Positions 1-8,712 of a stretch of 64,000 bases of DNA are shown piece by piece. A program made the position numbers and the translations under genes. Where the stretch lies: NCBI GenBank assembly GCA_023439125.1, contig JAEXOU010000019.1, positions 1 to 64,000 of the forward strand, in the 5' to 3' direction. The notes under the pieces are model-generated. The model was given only the letters and a program-made list of their open reading frames with translations, ran no database searches and had not been told where the DNA came from. Position 1 is the first letter of the stretch, and the number at the start of each line of letters is the position of its first letter. This DNA comes from Bacillota bacterium. GTDB lineage: Bacteria > Bacillota > Clostridia > Lachnospirales > Lachnospiraceae.

Positions 1-82
1 TGGTATTTTTCGGAGTGCCTTACAAGTCCCCACACGCACTTTGTGGGGCTTGTGAGCGTAGCGCGCCGAAGAAAATATACCA
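1..82 (+). repeat. Family A palindromic element, copy 1
   Basis: Short complementary arms at 1-11 and 71-82 enclose a core that runs from GAGTGCCTTACAAGTCCC to GCGCGCCGA. The reverse complement of 18986-19040 has almost the same core. Within the core, ACAAG...CTTGT around 22-52 can form an inner hairpin. The left arm may extend beyond the window edge. A third, shortened core lies at 9467-9484. No coding capacity was seen, and the mode of spread is unknown. Confidence 0.75.
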
Positions 83-158
83 TCGCCCTTCATTCTTTAT
101 TCATACTGCCCTTAGTGCGACAACCCCATTCTTTGTTAGGTGCGACAGTCCCTTTCTA

Positions 159-416
159 TTATAGCTTCGTTATTACATCAGAGTAAGCAGTCTTTGTACT
201 AATACCATCTAGTTTTCCGATTTTTCCAGAAAGTGCACTGATAACATCTTGTGGGGCATCAACAGCAACACTGATTATATTAATACCCTTTTCCTTGTAG
301 GGAATCCCCATTCTGCCGATAATATAGCTACCATATTCATGTAGTATTTTATTCAATTGTTCGGTGGAACCTTCACTTTTTACGATGATTCCAATCACGG
401 CTACTCTCGTTTCCAT
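159..416 (-). CDS. TM1266-family putative hydrogenase-system regulator
   Basis: This 85-residue protein matches the small ACT-like TM1266 family, which is often found near [FeFe]-hydrogenase maturation genes. The start (METRVAVIGIIV), the centre (YIIGRMGIPYKEKGINIIS) and the stretch DAPQDVISALSGKIGKL are typical of the family. The length is full for the family. AAAGGAGAG lies just upstream of the ATG. No hydrogenase or hydEFG gene is visible in the window, so the regulatory role rests on family knowledge only. The family is related to the NikR C-terminal fold and is thought to bind a small ligand. Confidence 0.82.
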   Translation of the reverse strand: METRVAVIGIIVKSEGSTEQLNKILHEYGSYIIGRMGIPYKEKGINIISVAVDAPQDVISALSGKIGKLDGISTKTAYSDVITKL

Positions 417-606
417 AATTAGCTCTCCTTTACTTCACAAGCTTTTATTAATTAAACTCATATCTAATTAGAGTTTAGCACTTAAAACTACATAATTCAA
501 CACAATAGAAGGTGAAGTATTTACAAAAAATGAAATATAATGTAATCTGGGAAGAAATAGAAAAGAAGATATGGGTGAGAATTTGGAAGATGGATGGAGA
601 AAAATA

Positions 607-1824
607 ATGGAGAAAATCAGGATATTTAAAGAGGAAATGAGAAAATTTTTAGTTATATATCAGGGGTTATGCACTACGCAGCCTTTTGTTGGTAAGGAAG
701 GTATTTTAAACTTTTTTAAGAGAGTAGGTTGTATCCAATTTGATCCGTTAAATGTAGTTGGTAGAAATCCGGATTTAGTATTACAGTCCAGAATCAACAA
801 TTACTCAAATGAGTTACTAAACGATATGCTTTATAAAGACAGGAGCCTGATTGATGGTTGGGATAAAATGATGGCAATCTATTTAACTGGTGATTGGCCA
901 TATTTTAGAAGATTGAGAATAGAAAAGCAATCAGAAATTGAAAGAATATTAGTACATAGAAATTCAATAGAGGCTCTCGACCATATTGATGAAATCAATG
1001 AGTTCATTACAAAGAATGGTGCTGTACTAGCATCCAAAATTGACGTTGGTTCTACGAAAAAAGGTAGGTGGGGTCATGGGAAGCTATCAAGTGCAGCAAT
1101 GGATTATATGTATAATATCGGTATCATTGGGATTAGTGAAAAGAAAAATAACCAAAAGGTATATGACCTTATAGAAAGATTATTACCAATAGATATAATT
1201 GATCGTAAAGATCCTTTTGATAATGACAATGACTATTATAAATGGTGTATCAAAAGACGTATAGGAAGCATAGGAATTTATTGGGAAAGAGATGGTGGAG
1301 GATGGATCGGATATTCCATCGCAGATAAAGTGTTAAGAAAAAGAGTACTCCTTCAATTATTGGAAGAGGGAGAAATACTTCCTGTAGAAGTTGAGGGATT
1401 GGAAAAAGAGAGCTTTTATATTAGAAAAGAAGATATATCTCTTCTGAATCATATGGATGAACATTTTGAGAAAAAAGTATCTTTTCTTGCACCTTTAGAT
1501 AATTTGTTATGGGATAGAAAACTGGTAAAAGACATTTTCGATTTTGAGTATAGTTGGGAGGTTTATATCCCGGTTGAAAAGAGAAAATATGGATATTATG
1601 TGTTACCTGTTTTATATGGAGATAACATCATTGCAAGATTTGAGCCTGATGTACATAGGGGAAATGATCCACTTAATATTAAGAATTGGTGGTGGGAGGA
1701 TGGTTATAAGCCTACCGCTAGTACCGTTGATAAAATAATGGAGGCATTTACAAAGTTTTGTAAATATCTTGGTACTGATAAATTGAGTGAAGAAGTATAT
1801 ATGAAAATATCATGTAATTCGTAA
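607..1824 (+). CDS. YcaQ/AlkX-like winged-helix DNA glycosylase
   Basis: This protein of about 405 residues resembles the HTH_42 (YcaQ/AlkZ) family, whose members unhook DNA crosslinks or remove bulky alkylated bases. The segment VGCIQFDPLNVVGRNPDLVL contains a Q-F-D triplet at residues 44-46. It matches the Q-x-D catalytic motif of the YcaQ branch rather than the Q-x-Q of AlkZ. Further family-like stretches are RRIGSIGIYWERDGGGW and FLAPLDNLLWDRKL. I chose the ATG at 607 because GGAG lies 7 bases upstream and the protein then starts near the family N-terminus. An in-frame ATG at 571 has no good ribosome site. The substrate is unknown. Confidence 0.78.
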   Translation: MEKIRIFKEEMRKFLVIYQGLCTTQPFVGKEGILNFFKRVGCIQFDPLNVVGRNPDLVLQSRINNYSNELLNDMLYKDRSLIDGWDKMMAIYLTGDWPYFRRLRIEKQSEIERILVHRNSIEALDHIDEINEFITKNGAVLASKIDVGSTKKGRWGHGKLSSAAMDYMYNIGIIGISEKKNNQKVYDLIERLLPIDIIDRKDPFDNDNDYYKWCIKRRIGSIGIYWERDGGGWIGYSIADKVLRKRVLLQLLEEGEILPVEVEGLEKESFYIRKEDISLLNHMDEHFEKKVSFLAPLDNLLWDRKLVKDIFDFEYSWEVYIPVEKRKYGYYVLPVLYGDNIIARFEPDVHRGNDPLNIKNWWWEDGYKPTASTVDKIMEAFTKFCKYLGTDKLSEEVYMKISCNS

Positions 1825-1835
1825 TGGAGTGATTT

Positions 1836-1919
1836 ATGATTATAGTTAAGATTATTTGTTTACCATATGCAGGAGCTAGTAAGTTTTATATTCGGAACCA
1901 TAAACATATATTTAACTAA
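1836..1919 (+). pseudogene. Truncated type II thioesterase N-terminus (remnant)
   Basis: A 27-codon frame begins with an ATG placed 6 bases after GGAG. It encodes MIIVKIICLPYAGASKFYIR followed by seven residues and a stop. The segment I-C-L-P-Y-A-G-A-S resembles the N-terminus of GrsT/LgrE-type thioesterases, usually written CLPYAGGSA. The rest of the roughly 240-residue alpha/beta hydrolase is absent, and the subtilase gene starts 9 bases later. I read this as the broken 5' end of a thioesterase gene left by a deletion. It could instead be a chance short frame, but the ribosome site and the motif make that less likely. Confidence 0.55.
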
Positions 1920-1928
1920 TCAATTATT

Positions 1929-3689
1929 ATGGTATTTGATATGAATAGTCAAAAAATAGAGAATCCTCTTAACTTAGCGTTAGATACAAGTGCAGAGGAT
2001 CGGAGTAAATCATTGGATTTAAATTTTGGATTCAATGCGCAAACAAACCTATGGGAGTTGATTGTAAGATATAATACGGGTTTGGAGAGAGTAGCATCAG
2101 AAGTTGGATTCTCCTATGTGGAATTATTAGCAAATTATGCAGTTATCACAATTGAACAAGATAAAATAGACCGTTTGGCAACATATTCAGAAATCGAATT
2201 TATTGAAAAACCAAGAAGATTATCTTTTGAGTTAGCAGAGGCGAGAAGAGAGGCATGTGTAACAGCTGTGGAAGCACCACCGCTTTCTTTAAGTGGAAAG
2301 GGAGTAATTGTTGCGGTAATCGATTCAGGGATTGATTATTCTCACCCTGATTTTCGCAATGAGGATGGTACTACGAGAATATTGGCAATTTGGGATCAAT
2401 CCTTGAATCCAACTGGCGATTTAGGTCCACCTTCTGGTTATGTAGAAGGAACTTTATTTACTCGGGAAAGAATTAATGAAGCATTGGTACAAACGTCAAT
2501 GCAGGCTCGTATGTCGATTGTACCAAGTATAGATGGAACAGGTCATGGAACCCATGTTACAGGAATAGCAGCTGGTAATGGGAGAGCTTCGAATGGTAGA
2601 ACAAAAGGAATTGCAACGGAAAGTGAGTTATTGATTGTAAAACTTGGACGTCCGATTAGCAATTCGTTTCCATCGACTACACAGCTAATGACAGGTGTAG
2701 ATTTCGTTATAAAATCAGCATTACAACTCGGTCGTCCGATTGCAATCAATTTAAGTTTTGGTAATAACTATGGTTCGCATGATGGTCGAACGATTGTGGA
2801 AGATTTTATTAACGATGCATCGGCTGTCTGGAAGAATAATATTGTTGTAGGTACGGGAAATGAAGGCGATTCCAGGACTCATACGAGTGGAAGATTAGAA
2901 GAGTCAGTAAGCCAGGTAATTGAGATGGCAGTAGGAGAAGGAGTTGCTAGTCTAAACGTTCAAATATGGAAAAATTACTATGATGATTTTGAAGTTAGTC
3001 TCATTCACCCAAGCGGATACCGAGTTGGTCCCATTCCGCAAGTATTGGGTAGTCAACAATTCAATATGAGGCAAACACGTGTATTACTTTACTATGGAGA
3101 ACCACAACCTGTAAATCGTGCACAGGAAATTTACTTTGAATTTATACCGCAGGAACAATTCTTATCTTCTGGAGTCTGGAAGTTTGAGTTAACACCTAAA
3201 AAAATAATGGTTGGAAATTATGACTTATGGTTACCTTCTGCAGCTTCCCTCGGAAATCAGACAGGATTTTTAAGGCCTGTTCCGGAAACAACATTAACAA
3301 TCCCTTCTACAGCCAGAAATGTGATTTCAGTTGGAGCATATGACTCAACAACAGACAGTTATGCACCATTCTCAGGTCGTGGATTCACAAGGGGAGATAT
3401 GTTAGTAAAACCAGATTTAGTTGCACCTGGTGTTAGTATTTCGTCTGCATCTCCTGGTGGAGGATATACGACTCGAACCGGTACATCTATGGCAACTCCG
3501 TTTGTGACTGGTGCAGCTGCACTATTAATGCAGTGGGGAATTGTAGAAAATAATGATCCATATTTGTATGGAGAAAAAATGAAAGCATATTTGATTAATG
3601 GTGCTAGAAGACTTCCAGGTTTTCAAGATTATCCGAATCCACAAGTAGGATATGGAGCATTGTGTGTAAGGGATAGTATACCAGTGTAA
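1929..3689 (+). CDS. S8-family subtilisin-like serine protease (Csp-like)
   Basis: This 586-residue protein carries the full catalytic triad. Asp132 lies in AVIDSGIDYSHPDF, His206 in DGTGHGTHVTGIAAG and Ser520 in GTSMATPFVTGAAAL. Residues 1-115 look like a prodomain. Between His and Ser there is a long insert of the jelly-roll type seen in clostridial Csp germination proteases and their many Lachnospiraceae relatives. No signal peptide is visible, so the site of action is uncertain. There is no clear ribosome site before the ATG at 1929 or the in-frame ATG at 1941. Together with the gene remnant just upstream, this suggests a rearranged 5' region. I am confident of the protease family, not of the substrate. 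Confidence 0.85.
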   Translation: MVFDMNSQKIENPLNLALDTSAEDRSKSLDLNFGFNAQTNLWELIVRYNTGLERVASEVGFSYVELLANYAVITIEQDKIDRLATYSEIEFIEKPRRLSFELAEARREACVTAVEAPPLSLSGKGVIVAVIDSGIDYSHPDFRNEDGTTRILAIWDQSLNPTGDLGPPSGYVEGTLFTRERINEALVQTSMQARMSIVPSIDGTGHGTHVTGIAAGNGRASNGRTKGIATESELLIVKLGRPISNSFPSTTQLMTGVDFVIKSALQLGRPIAINLSFGNNYGSHDGRTIVEDFINDASAVWKNNIVVGTGNEGDSRTHTSGRLEESVSQVIEMAVGEGVASLNVQIWKNYYDDFEVSLIHPSGYRVGPIPQVLGSQQFNMRQTRVLLYYGEPQPVNRAQEIYFEFIPQEQFLSSGVWKFELTPKKIMVGNYDLWLPSAASLGNQTGFLRPVPETTLTIPSTARNVISVGAYDSTTDSYAPFSGRGFTRGDMLVKPDLVAPGVSISSASPGGGYTTRTGTSMATPFVTGAAALLMQWGIVENNDPYLYGEKMKAYLINGARRLPGFQDYPNPQVGYGALCVRDSIPV

Positions 3690-3729
3690 GAATTAGAACA
3701 TAATTGTAAAAATCAAACATTAGTAAAAT

Positions 3730-3757
3730 TTGACTTTTTTTTATTTTCTGTTATACT
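3730..3757 (+). promoter_or_regulatory. Sigma-A-type promoter TTGACT-16-TATACT
   Basis: TTGACT at 3730-3735 and TATACT at 3752-3757 are separated by 16 bases. Transcription would start near 3764, only about 80 bases before the hairpin ending at 3844. The promoter therefore may drive a short RNA or an attenuated leader for the gene at 4173. Confidence 0.5.
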
Positions 3758-3790
3758 ATAATTAACTGAACAAGAAAAGAACCGTCTATA

Positions 3791-3844
3791 AACGAAGGGC
3801 TTTTATTTCATGCGTTAGCATGGTATGGAGGTCCTTCGTTTTTT
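3791..3844 (+). terminator. Rho-independent terminator, possibly ending a small RNA
   Basis: AACGAAGG at 3791-3798 pairs with CCTTCGTT at 3833-3840, and a T run follows. The large loop contains a second hairpin, CATGC-GTTA-GCATG, at 3809-3822. The hairpin sits 100 bases after the protease stop and just after the promoter at 3730. It could end the protease transcript, a short independent RNA, or both. Confidence 0.55.
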
Positions 3845-3862
3845 AAGTAATAGCCTGGTGTT

Positions 3863-4124
3863 GGGGTCAAAAGTACTTAAGAAAGAAGTCTGACATCATT
3901 TTGCACAAGGGAATGTTAGGAGTATGGGATGACAAACATAATTTATACGCAACACGCTCTCGCTTGAATGAAGTTGTAGCGGTACATAAGGGCCTAAAAC
4001 ACAGGCCCTAAGTACCGACGACTTCATAACAGTATGCTCCTAAATTATGTTTGTCATCCCATATGTAGCAAGTCTATTGATGTGCAAAATGATTAATTAA
4101 ATTCAAAGAAGTACTTTTGAACCC
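3863..4124. repeat. Family B long imperfect hairpin element (full copy)
   Basis: In this roughly 260-base inverted repeat, GGGGTCAAAAGTACTT (3863-3878) pairs with 4109-4124. TCATTTTGCACA pairs with its complement near 4080-4091. GGGATGACAAACATAATTTA pairs with 4042-4060. The tip is GGGCCT...AGGCCC at about 3990-4009. The left half recurs at 16567-16672. This is the main content of the 483-base gap 3690-4172, together with the promoter and hairpin at 3730-3844. No protein is encoded. It resembles a MITE-like or structured-RNA repeat. Confidence 0.7.
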
Positions 4125-4172
4125 TGATCGTAATAGGAGATAAAAACTTTGTTTTAAGAAAGGAGAAGTATT

Positions 4173-4910
4173 ATGAGTATCATTGGTAAGAGTGTTATGC
4201 ATATCACATTTGGCGAAGGTGTTATTGTGAATCAGGATAATAATAAGATAGAAATCGATTTTGGTAGTTTTGTAAAAAGCTTTTTATATCCTGTGGCATT
4301 TGAAAAATTTATAAAAATGATGGACAAAAAGACAGAGAACTTAATCAATAAAGAAATAGAACAGCTAAAAGAGGTTAGGAAGTTAGAAGAACAGGAAAAG
4401 AAAATTTTACTCCATCGTGTTATATCAAAAAGTGCACATGGAGTATTTGATCTAAATGAAGATGAGTTGAATCAATTTCAATCTTCTGGTGAAATAAATA
4501 CAGGTCGAGGGAAAACAAGAAGTACGAATTCCATGATACCCCAAAGAATCAATATGGATTCTGCATGTATTTTGACTATGAAAGAAAAGGCAAGAAGAGA
4601 AAGTGAAAGAAAAATTGTTGGAATATGCATGACGAGCGAAGATTTCATTGGAGAACAGAGTACGAATGGGATTATTCCAACACATGAAAAGTATAGATTA
4701 ATGTTACCAGACGACGAACCTATCTACTTTTGGCACGTATTCCCTGAAGAGAAGCGTAAGGAAAATTGGGGAAGCAGAAAATTAAGATATGTATCAACAG
4801 CTATTGTTGAGGCAATCTTAAGTAGGATGTTTGTTATGATTGAGGAAGAAGAGTTAAAAGCAGAGCTCATAGCATTCGAAGAGTATTTTAATGAGAGAAA
4901 TGTAGTATAA
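4173..4910 (+). CDS. Conserved protein of unknown function with small N-terminal beta domain
   Basis: I do not recognise a named family for this 245-residue protein. The first 50 residues (MSIIGKSVMHITFGEGVI, then a short beta-rich segment ending FLYPVAFEKF) resemble a small SH3-like module seen at the start of various Lachnospiraceae proteins. Residues 50-75 are charged and likely helical or coiled-coil. The C-terminal half is soluble, with IYFWHVFPEEKRKENWGSRK as a distinctive stretch. There is no signal peptide or membrane span. AAGGAGAAG lies upstream of the ATG. The gene follows a repeat element and precedes a ribosomal L25-like gene by about 100 bases. Confidence 0.6.
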   Translation: MSIIGKSVMHITFGEGVIVNQDNNKIEIDFGSFVKSFLYPVAFEKFIKMMDKKTENLINKEIEQLKEVRKLEEQEKKILLHRVISKSAHGVFDLNEDELNQFQSSGEINTGRGKTRSTNSMIPQRINMDSACILTMKEKARRESERKIVGICMTSEDFIGEQSTNGIIPTHEKYRLMLPDDEPIYFWHVFPEEKRKENWGSRKLRYVSTAIVEAILSRMFVMIEEEELKAELIAFEEYFNERNVV

Positions 4911-4949
4911 AAATGTAAAGATATTAACATTGCTAGGGAGGTGATTAAA

Positions 4950-5006
4950 ATGAGTGTTCGAGTTCTTCACAATGGAAACCATAAAACTTTCGATTATAGT
5001 CAATAA
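4950..5006 (+). CDS. 18-codon small ORF upstream of the L25-like gene
   Basis: An ATG at 4950 follows an unusually strong ribosome site (AGGGAGGTGATT) with good spacing. It encodes 18 residues, MSVRVLHNGNHKTFDYSQ, and stops at 5006. The ribosome site of the L25-like gene (GGAG) follows directly. The arrangement fits a short translated leader or small protein coupled to the downstream gene. The product is not recognised. The ribosome site is stronger than those of most genes here, which argues against chance. Confidence 0.5.
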   Translation: MSVRVLHNGNHKTFDYSQ

Positions 5007-5018
5007 GGAGAAATTGCC

Positions 5019-5552
5019 ATGTATGAATTAATTTATGAGAAGAGACATACGAATGAAAAAGCGAAGAAAATAAGAAAAAATGGAATGGTGCCATGTAGTA
5101 TTGTAGATGGAAAAAAGAAAGAAACATTACATATTCAAGTTTTAGAGGGGGATATAAGAAAACTACTAAGAGAAAAGGGAAAAGGTGGATTAGTTTCTTT
5201 GAAATCCAAGGATGGAGAAGATTACCATGTGATCATCAAAGAGATTGACATTAATTCACTGAGCAATCAGATAGAAAGTATAACATTTCAGTTATTAAAT
5301 GAGAATGAGTATGTAAACAGTTTTGCGAGGATTATTTTGAAAAATAAAGATCTGGTTCAGACAAGGATTAATCAATTAAAAACTGAAATTCCATATAGAT
5401 CGTTACCACAAGATTTGGTCGAAGAAGTCGTAATCGATTTGTCGATCATTAAGAGTGGGACAGGAATATCATTAAAAGAACTTCCTATTTGGAAGAATGA
5501 AAAGTTAAGTATTGAACAAAAAGAGGATACTGCAATCCTTTATATTACATAG
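5019..5552 (+). CDS. 50S ribosomal protein bL25-like (Ctc/TL5 type)
   Basis: This 177-residue protein shows the two-domain pattern of the long bL25 (Ctc/TL5) form. An N-terminal 5S-rRNA-binding beta barrel covers roughly residues 1-90, including AKKIRKNGMVPCSIVDGKKK. The C-terminal beta domain ends with DLSIIKSGTGISLKELPI and similar residues. bL25 binds 5S rRNA in the central protuberance, and in Bacillus Ctc is stress-induced. The sequence is divergent, so a stress-related paralogue is possible. GGAG lies 8 bases before the ATG, directly after the 18-codon ORF. A bidirectional terminator follows at 5578. Confidence 0.7.
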   Translation: MYELIYEKRHTNEKAKKIRKNGMVPCSIVDGKKKETLHIQVLEGDIRKLLREKGKGGLVSLKSKDGEDYHVIIKEIDINSLSNQIESITFQLLNENEYVNSFARIILKNKDLVQTRINQLKTEIPYRSLPQDLVEEVVIDLSIIKSGTGISLKELPIWKNEKLSIEQKEDTAILYIT

Positions 5553-5577
5553 TGATTTACATACATTATCAATATTC

Positions 5578-5604
5578 AAGGGGCTGTCGTGCGATAGCCC
5601 CTTT
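5578..5604. terminator. Bidirectional terminator between L25-like gene and trkH
   Basis: AAGGGGCTGTC pairs with GATAGCCCCTT and leaves a tetraloop. It lies between the convergent L25-like and trkH genes and can serve both. Confidence 0.7.
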
Positions 5605-5674
5605 CAATACATAACAAGGAAAAGTTTTTCAAGTGAGCTTGATCTTGCTCATGTAGAGCATATAATGGACCAAC

Positions 5675-7114
5675 CTAACGTTCCTTCCATATCGATGGTG
5701 AGAACAATAAAAGCATTGGGAATAATTCAAGACGTCCAGCTAACATGTCAAACATTAAGACAAATTTCGATAATGGTGAAAAGACACTAAAGTTACTCAT
5801 CGGGCCTGCCATCTCAAGGCCAGGTCCTATATTGTTTAAGGTTGCAGCAACAGCGCTAAAGTTAGTCTCAAACCCGAAATTGTCAAGTGAAATTATCGTA
5901 CATGATATAGCATAAATTACGACATAAGCAATAAGGAAAACACTAACACCATGCACAATGGATGGTTCTACAACCCTTCCATCCATCTTAATTCGTTTTA
6001 CACTTCTTGGATGTACAAATCGTTGGAGCTCTTTTTTAAAATTCTTAAATAGTATAATAATTCTTGATACCTTGATTCCACCACCAGTGCTACCAGCACA
6101 TGCACCAATCATCATAATCAATAAAAGAATATTTCTAGAAAGTGATGGCCATAAGTTAAAATCAACCGTAGAATAACCAGTAGTAGTAATTATGGAACCA
6201 ACTTGGAAGCTCGCTTGTTGAAAAGCCGACCAAACGGAGGTAGTCATATCTTTAATATTGAGGGTAATAATTAGGATACTCACTGCTATAATACCAAAAT
6301 ACCAACGTAATTCCTCCATTTTAAAAATACTTCCCCTCTTTTTTCTTAAAAGAAGGTAGTAGGCATTAAAATTGACACCAAATAATATCATAAAGATAGT
6401 AACAATATTTTGTATATGTACCGAGTAACTAGCCATGCTATCATTTTTTATACCAAATCCACCAGTCCCCGCAGTTCCGAAACTGATTGTAATAGCATCA
6501 AATAATGGCATTTTTGCTATGATTAAAAGTACAATTTGTATGATTGTCATGACAAAATAAATACCATAAAGAATCAGAGAGGTATGACGTAAACGTGGTA
6601 CGAGCTTACCGACCTCTGGACCTGGACTTTCTGATTTGAGAAGATGAATATTTTGACCACCAGCAAGAGGGAGAACCGCTAGGATAAAGACAAATACTCC
6701 CATACCACCAATCCAATGGGTAAAACTACGCCAGAATAGACTACAGTGAGAAAGTGCTTCAACATCAGTAAGAATACTTGCACCTGTCGTCGTAAAGCCT
6801 GAAATAGTCTCAAATAAAGCATCTGTAAAATTTGGGATTTCCCCGGTAAATATAAATGGCATTGCCCCAAAAATACTCATGACGAGCCAGCTTAGGGCAA
6901 CCATAATGAATCCTTCTTTCGCATAGAATACTTGATTTTTAGGCTTCTTATGAGAAAGTATATGACCTATGCTAATACAAATTACAAACATAAGTAAATA
7001 GGAGAAACCAGCGTTCTCTTTATAGATAAGAGCAACCAAACATGGTAGAAGCATAAACGTTGCTTCAAATTTTAGTACAAATCCTACGATATAGGTTATC
7101 ATTGAGTGATTCAT
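5675..7114 (-). CDS. trkH: Potassium uptake protein TrkH/KtrB-type channel subunit
   Basis: This 479-residue membrane protein forms the ion-conducting part of a Trk/Ktr potassium transporter. The four pore-loop filters are recognisable: TTGAS, TAGTGGFG, TTTGYSTVDF and NNIGPGLE. Each carries the key glycine. Many hydrophobic helices span the length. Translation starts at the ATG after GGAGG, 13 bases downstream of the trkA stop, so the two genes form one unit. TrkA gates the channel by binding nucleotides. The length is normal and the ending FSPSIWKER is slightly short but intact. Confidence 0.93.
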   Translation of the reverse strand: MNHSMITYIVGFVLKFEATFMLLPCLVALIYKENAGFSYLLMFVICISIGHILSHKKPKNQVFYAKEGFIMVALSWLVMSIFGAMPFIFTGEIPNFTDALFETISGFTTTGASILTDVEALSHCSLFWRSFTHWIGGMGVFVFILAVLPLAGGQNIHLLKSESPGPEVGKLVPRLRHTSLILYGIYFVMTIIQIVLLIIAKMPLFDAITISFGTAGTGGFGIKNDSMASYSVHIQNIVTIFMILFGVNFNAYYLLLRKKRGSIFKMEELRWYFGIIAVSILIITLNIKDMTTSVWSAFQQASFQVGSIITTTGYSTVDFNLWPSLSRNILLLIMMIGACAGSTGGGIKVSRIIILFKNFKKELQRFVHPRSVKRIKMDGRVVEPSIVHGVSVFLIAYVVIYAISCTIISLDNFGFETNFSAVAATLNNIGPGLEMAGPMSNFSVFSPLSKFVLMFDMLAGRLELFPMLLLFSPSIWKER

Positions 7115-7127
7115 TGATTTCCTCCAA

Positions 7128-8486
7128 TTATTGTATTAGTATATCTTTGATATCATTTAGTCCAGTGTGTGTAGTTACGATAATTACAGTATCACCTTCT
7201 TGAATCATATCTTTTCCTCGTGGTATAATGATTGATTTTCTTCGATTGATACATGCAACGAGTAAATTGTCTCGTATATTTAATTTCTCAAGAGGTATAC
7301 CAATGACTGGAGAATTACTTCGAATCATAAATTCTAAAGCCTCAGCCTTATCTTCAATGATATTATACAAAGTTTCTATGTTACTTCCAATGGAGTTTTG
7401 CATTGCACGAACATAGCGCGTAATATAATCAGCGACAATCTGTTTTGGATGAATTATGCTTCCTAAATCGAAATCTCGAATCACATGATCGAAGGAAATT
7501 CGATTAACTTTTGTGATTACCTTAGCTTTTGAACTCTTTTTCGCAAATAAGGATAGAATAATATTCTCTTCATCCATATCAGTAAGTGATACAAAAGATT
7601 CGGAATGAGCTAGCCCTTCTTCTAATAAAAGTTCCTGATTTGCTGCATCGCCATTAATTATGGTTGCTTCTGGCAAGTGTTCGGTTAAAAACTCGCAACG
7701 TTGTAGGTTTTTTTCGATGATTTTTACAGAAATCCCTGAATGTATGAGTTGCTCTGCAAGGTAAAAAGCTATTTTACCACCACCAACAATTAACGTATTA
7801 TGTACTTGATGTGTTTCAATTTTAATTTTACGGAAAAAAATCGAAGCATTTTGAGGAGAGGCTACGAATGATACAATATCTTTTGCATAAAGAACCGTAT
7901 TACCATTTGGAATAATTACCTCTTCCCCCCGTTCAATAGCACAGATTAAAATATCACATCCGATGTTTTTTGAAATTTTACTAATCGTACATTCATTGAG
8001 AGATGAGTCTTCCTCAACTCTAAATTTTAATAGCTCCACTCTACCTTTTGCAAAAGTATCGATTTTAATTGCAGATGGGAATCGAAGGATACGAGCAATC
8101 TCAGTAGCAGCAGAATATTCAGGATTAATTGACATTGATAAACCTAGTTCTTCTTTGATAAAGCTTAGTTCGGCGTTGTATATCGGATTACGAACTCTTG
8201 CAATGGTAGAACAATTACCAGCCTTCTTTGCTATTAAGCAGCATAATAGATTAACTTCATCTGAAGCAGTAACCGCTATCAGTAGATCAGTTTCTGCAAT
8301 CTCTGCCTCTTGTTGTACACTATAACTTGCTCCGTTTCCTATGACGCCCATTACATCATACATTGTGGAAGTGTTTCTTAGTGATTCACTATCTAAATCA
8401 ATAACGGTTATATTATGGCCTTCTTGGCTTAATTTTTGTGTGATACTGTTACCAATTTTACCGCATCCAACTATAATTATTTGCAT
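7128..8486 (-). CDS. trkA: Trk system NAD-binding regulatory protein TrkA
   Basis: This 452-residue cytosolic protein has two RCK-N Rossmann domains and two RCK-C domains. The first nucleotide-binding loop is IIIVGCGKIGNSI, and the second is TLIVGGGKIAFYLAEQL at about residues 225-241. The C-terminal RCK-C part includes SPVIGIPLEKLNIRDNLLVA. It gates the TrkH channel encoded next to it. I chose the start at 8486 because GGAGGT lies immediately upstream. The earlier ATG at 8498 lies inside that ribosome site. In Firmicutes the RCK-C domains often bind c-di-AMP, which is family knowledge rather than visible here. Confidence 0.93.
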   Translation of the reverse strand: MQIIIVGCGKIGNSITQKLSQEGHNITVIDLDSESLRNTSTMYDVMGVIGNGASYSVQQEAEIAETDLLIAVTASDEVNLLCCLIAKKAGNCSTIARVRNPIYNAELSFIKEELGLSMSINPEYSAATEIARILRFPSAIKIDTFAKGRVELLKFRVEEDSSLNECTISKISKNIGCDILICAIERGEEVIIPNGNTVLYAKDIVSFVASPQNASIFFRKIKIETHQVHNTLIVGGGKIAFYLAEQLIHSGISVKIIEKNLQRCEFLTEHLPEATIINGDAANQELLLEEGLAHSESFVSLTDMDEENIILSLFAKKSSKAKVITKVNRISFDHVIRDFDLGSIIHPKQIVADYITRYVRAMQNSIGSNIETLYNIIEDKAEALEFMIRSNSPVIGIPLEKLNIRDNLLVACINRRKSIIIPRGKDMIQEGDTVIIVTTHTGLNDIKDILIQ

Positions 8487-8712
8487 ATTTACCTCCAAAA
8501 ATATTCATTCTTTCTAATTATACATGAAATGTAAAGAAATTTCATTATCTTTGCAACTTTTTTGTTATATAAGATTAGTTTGCCAAACGTCTGACTTTGT
8601 TCTAGAGTACCAGAATATACCTAATGACTTGGTAAATAATTTAATGTAAACTTACAAGTGAAAGTAGTGCGTATGAAGTATAGAATTTGCATCACAGAAT
8701 GGAGGAAATTTT

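Noticed and set aside
3863..4124. CRISPR array
   Set aside because: The repeats are two complementary arms of a single hairpin, not regular direct repeats with spacers, and no cas genes are present.
5512..5790. Plus-strand frame of 92 codons over the end of trkH
   Set aside because: It covers the L25 gene end, a terminator and the antisense of trkH, and it encodes no recognisable motif.
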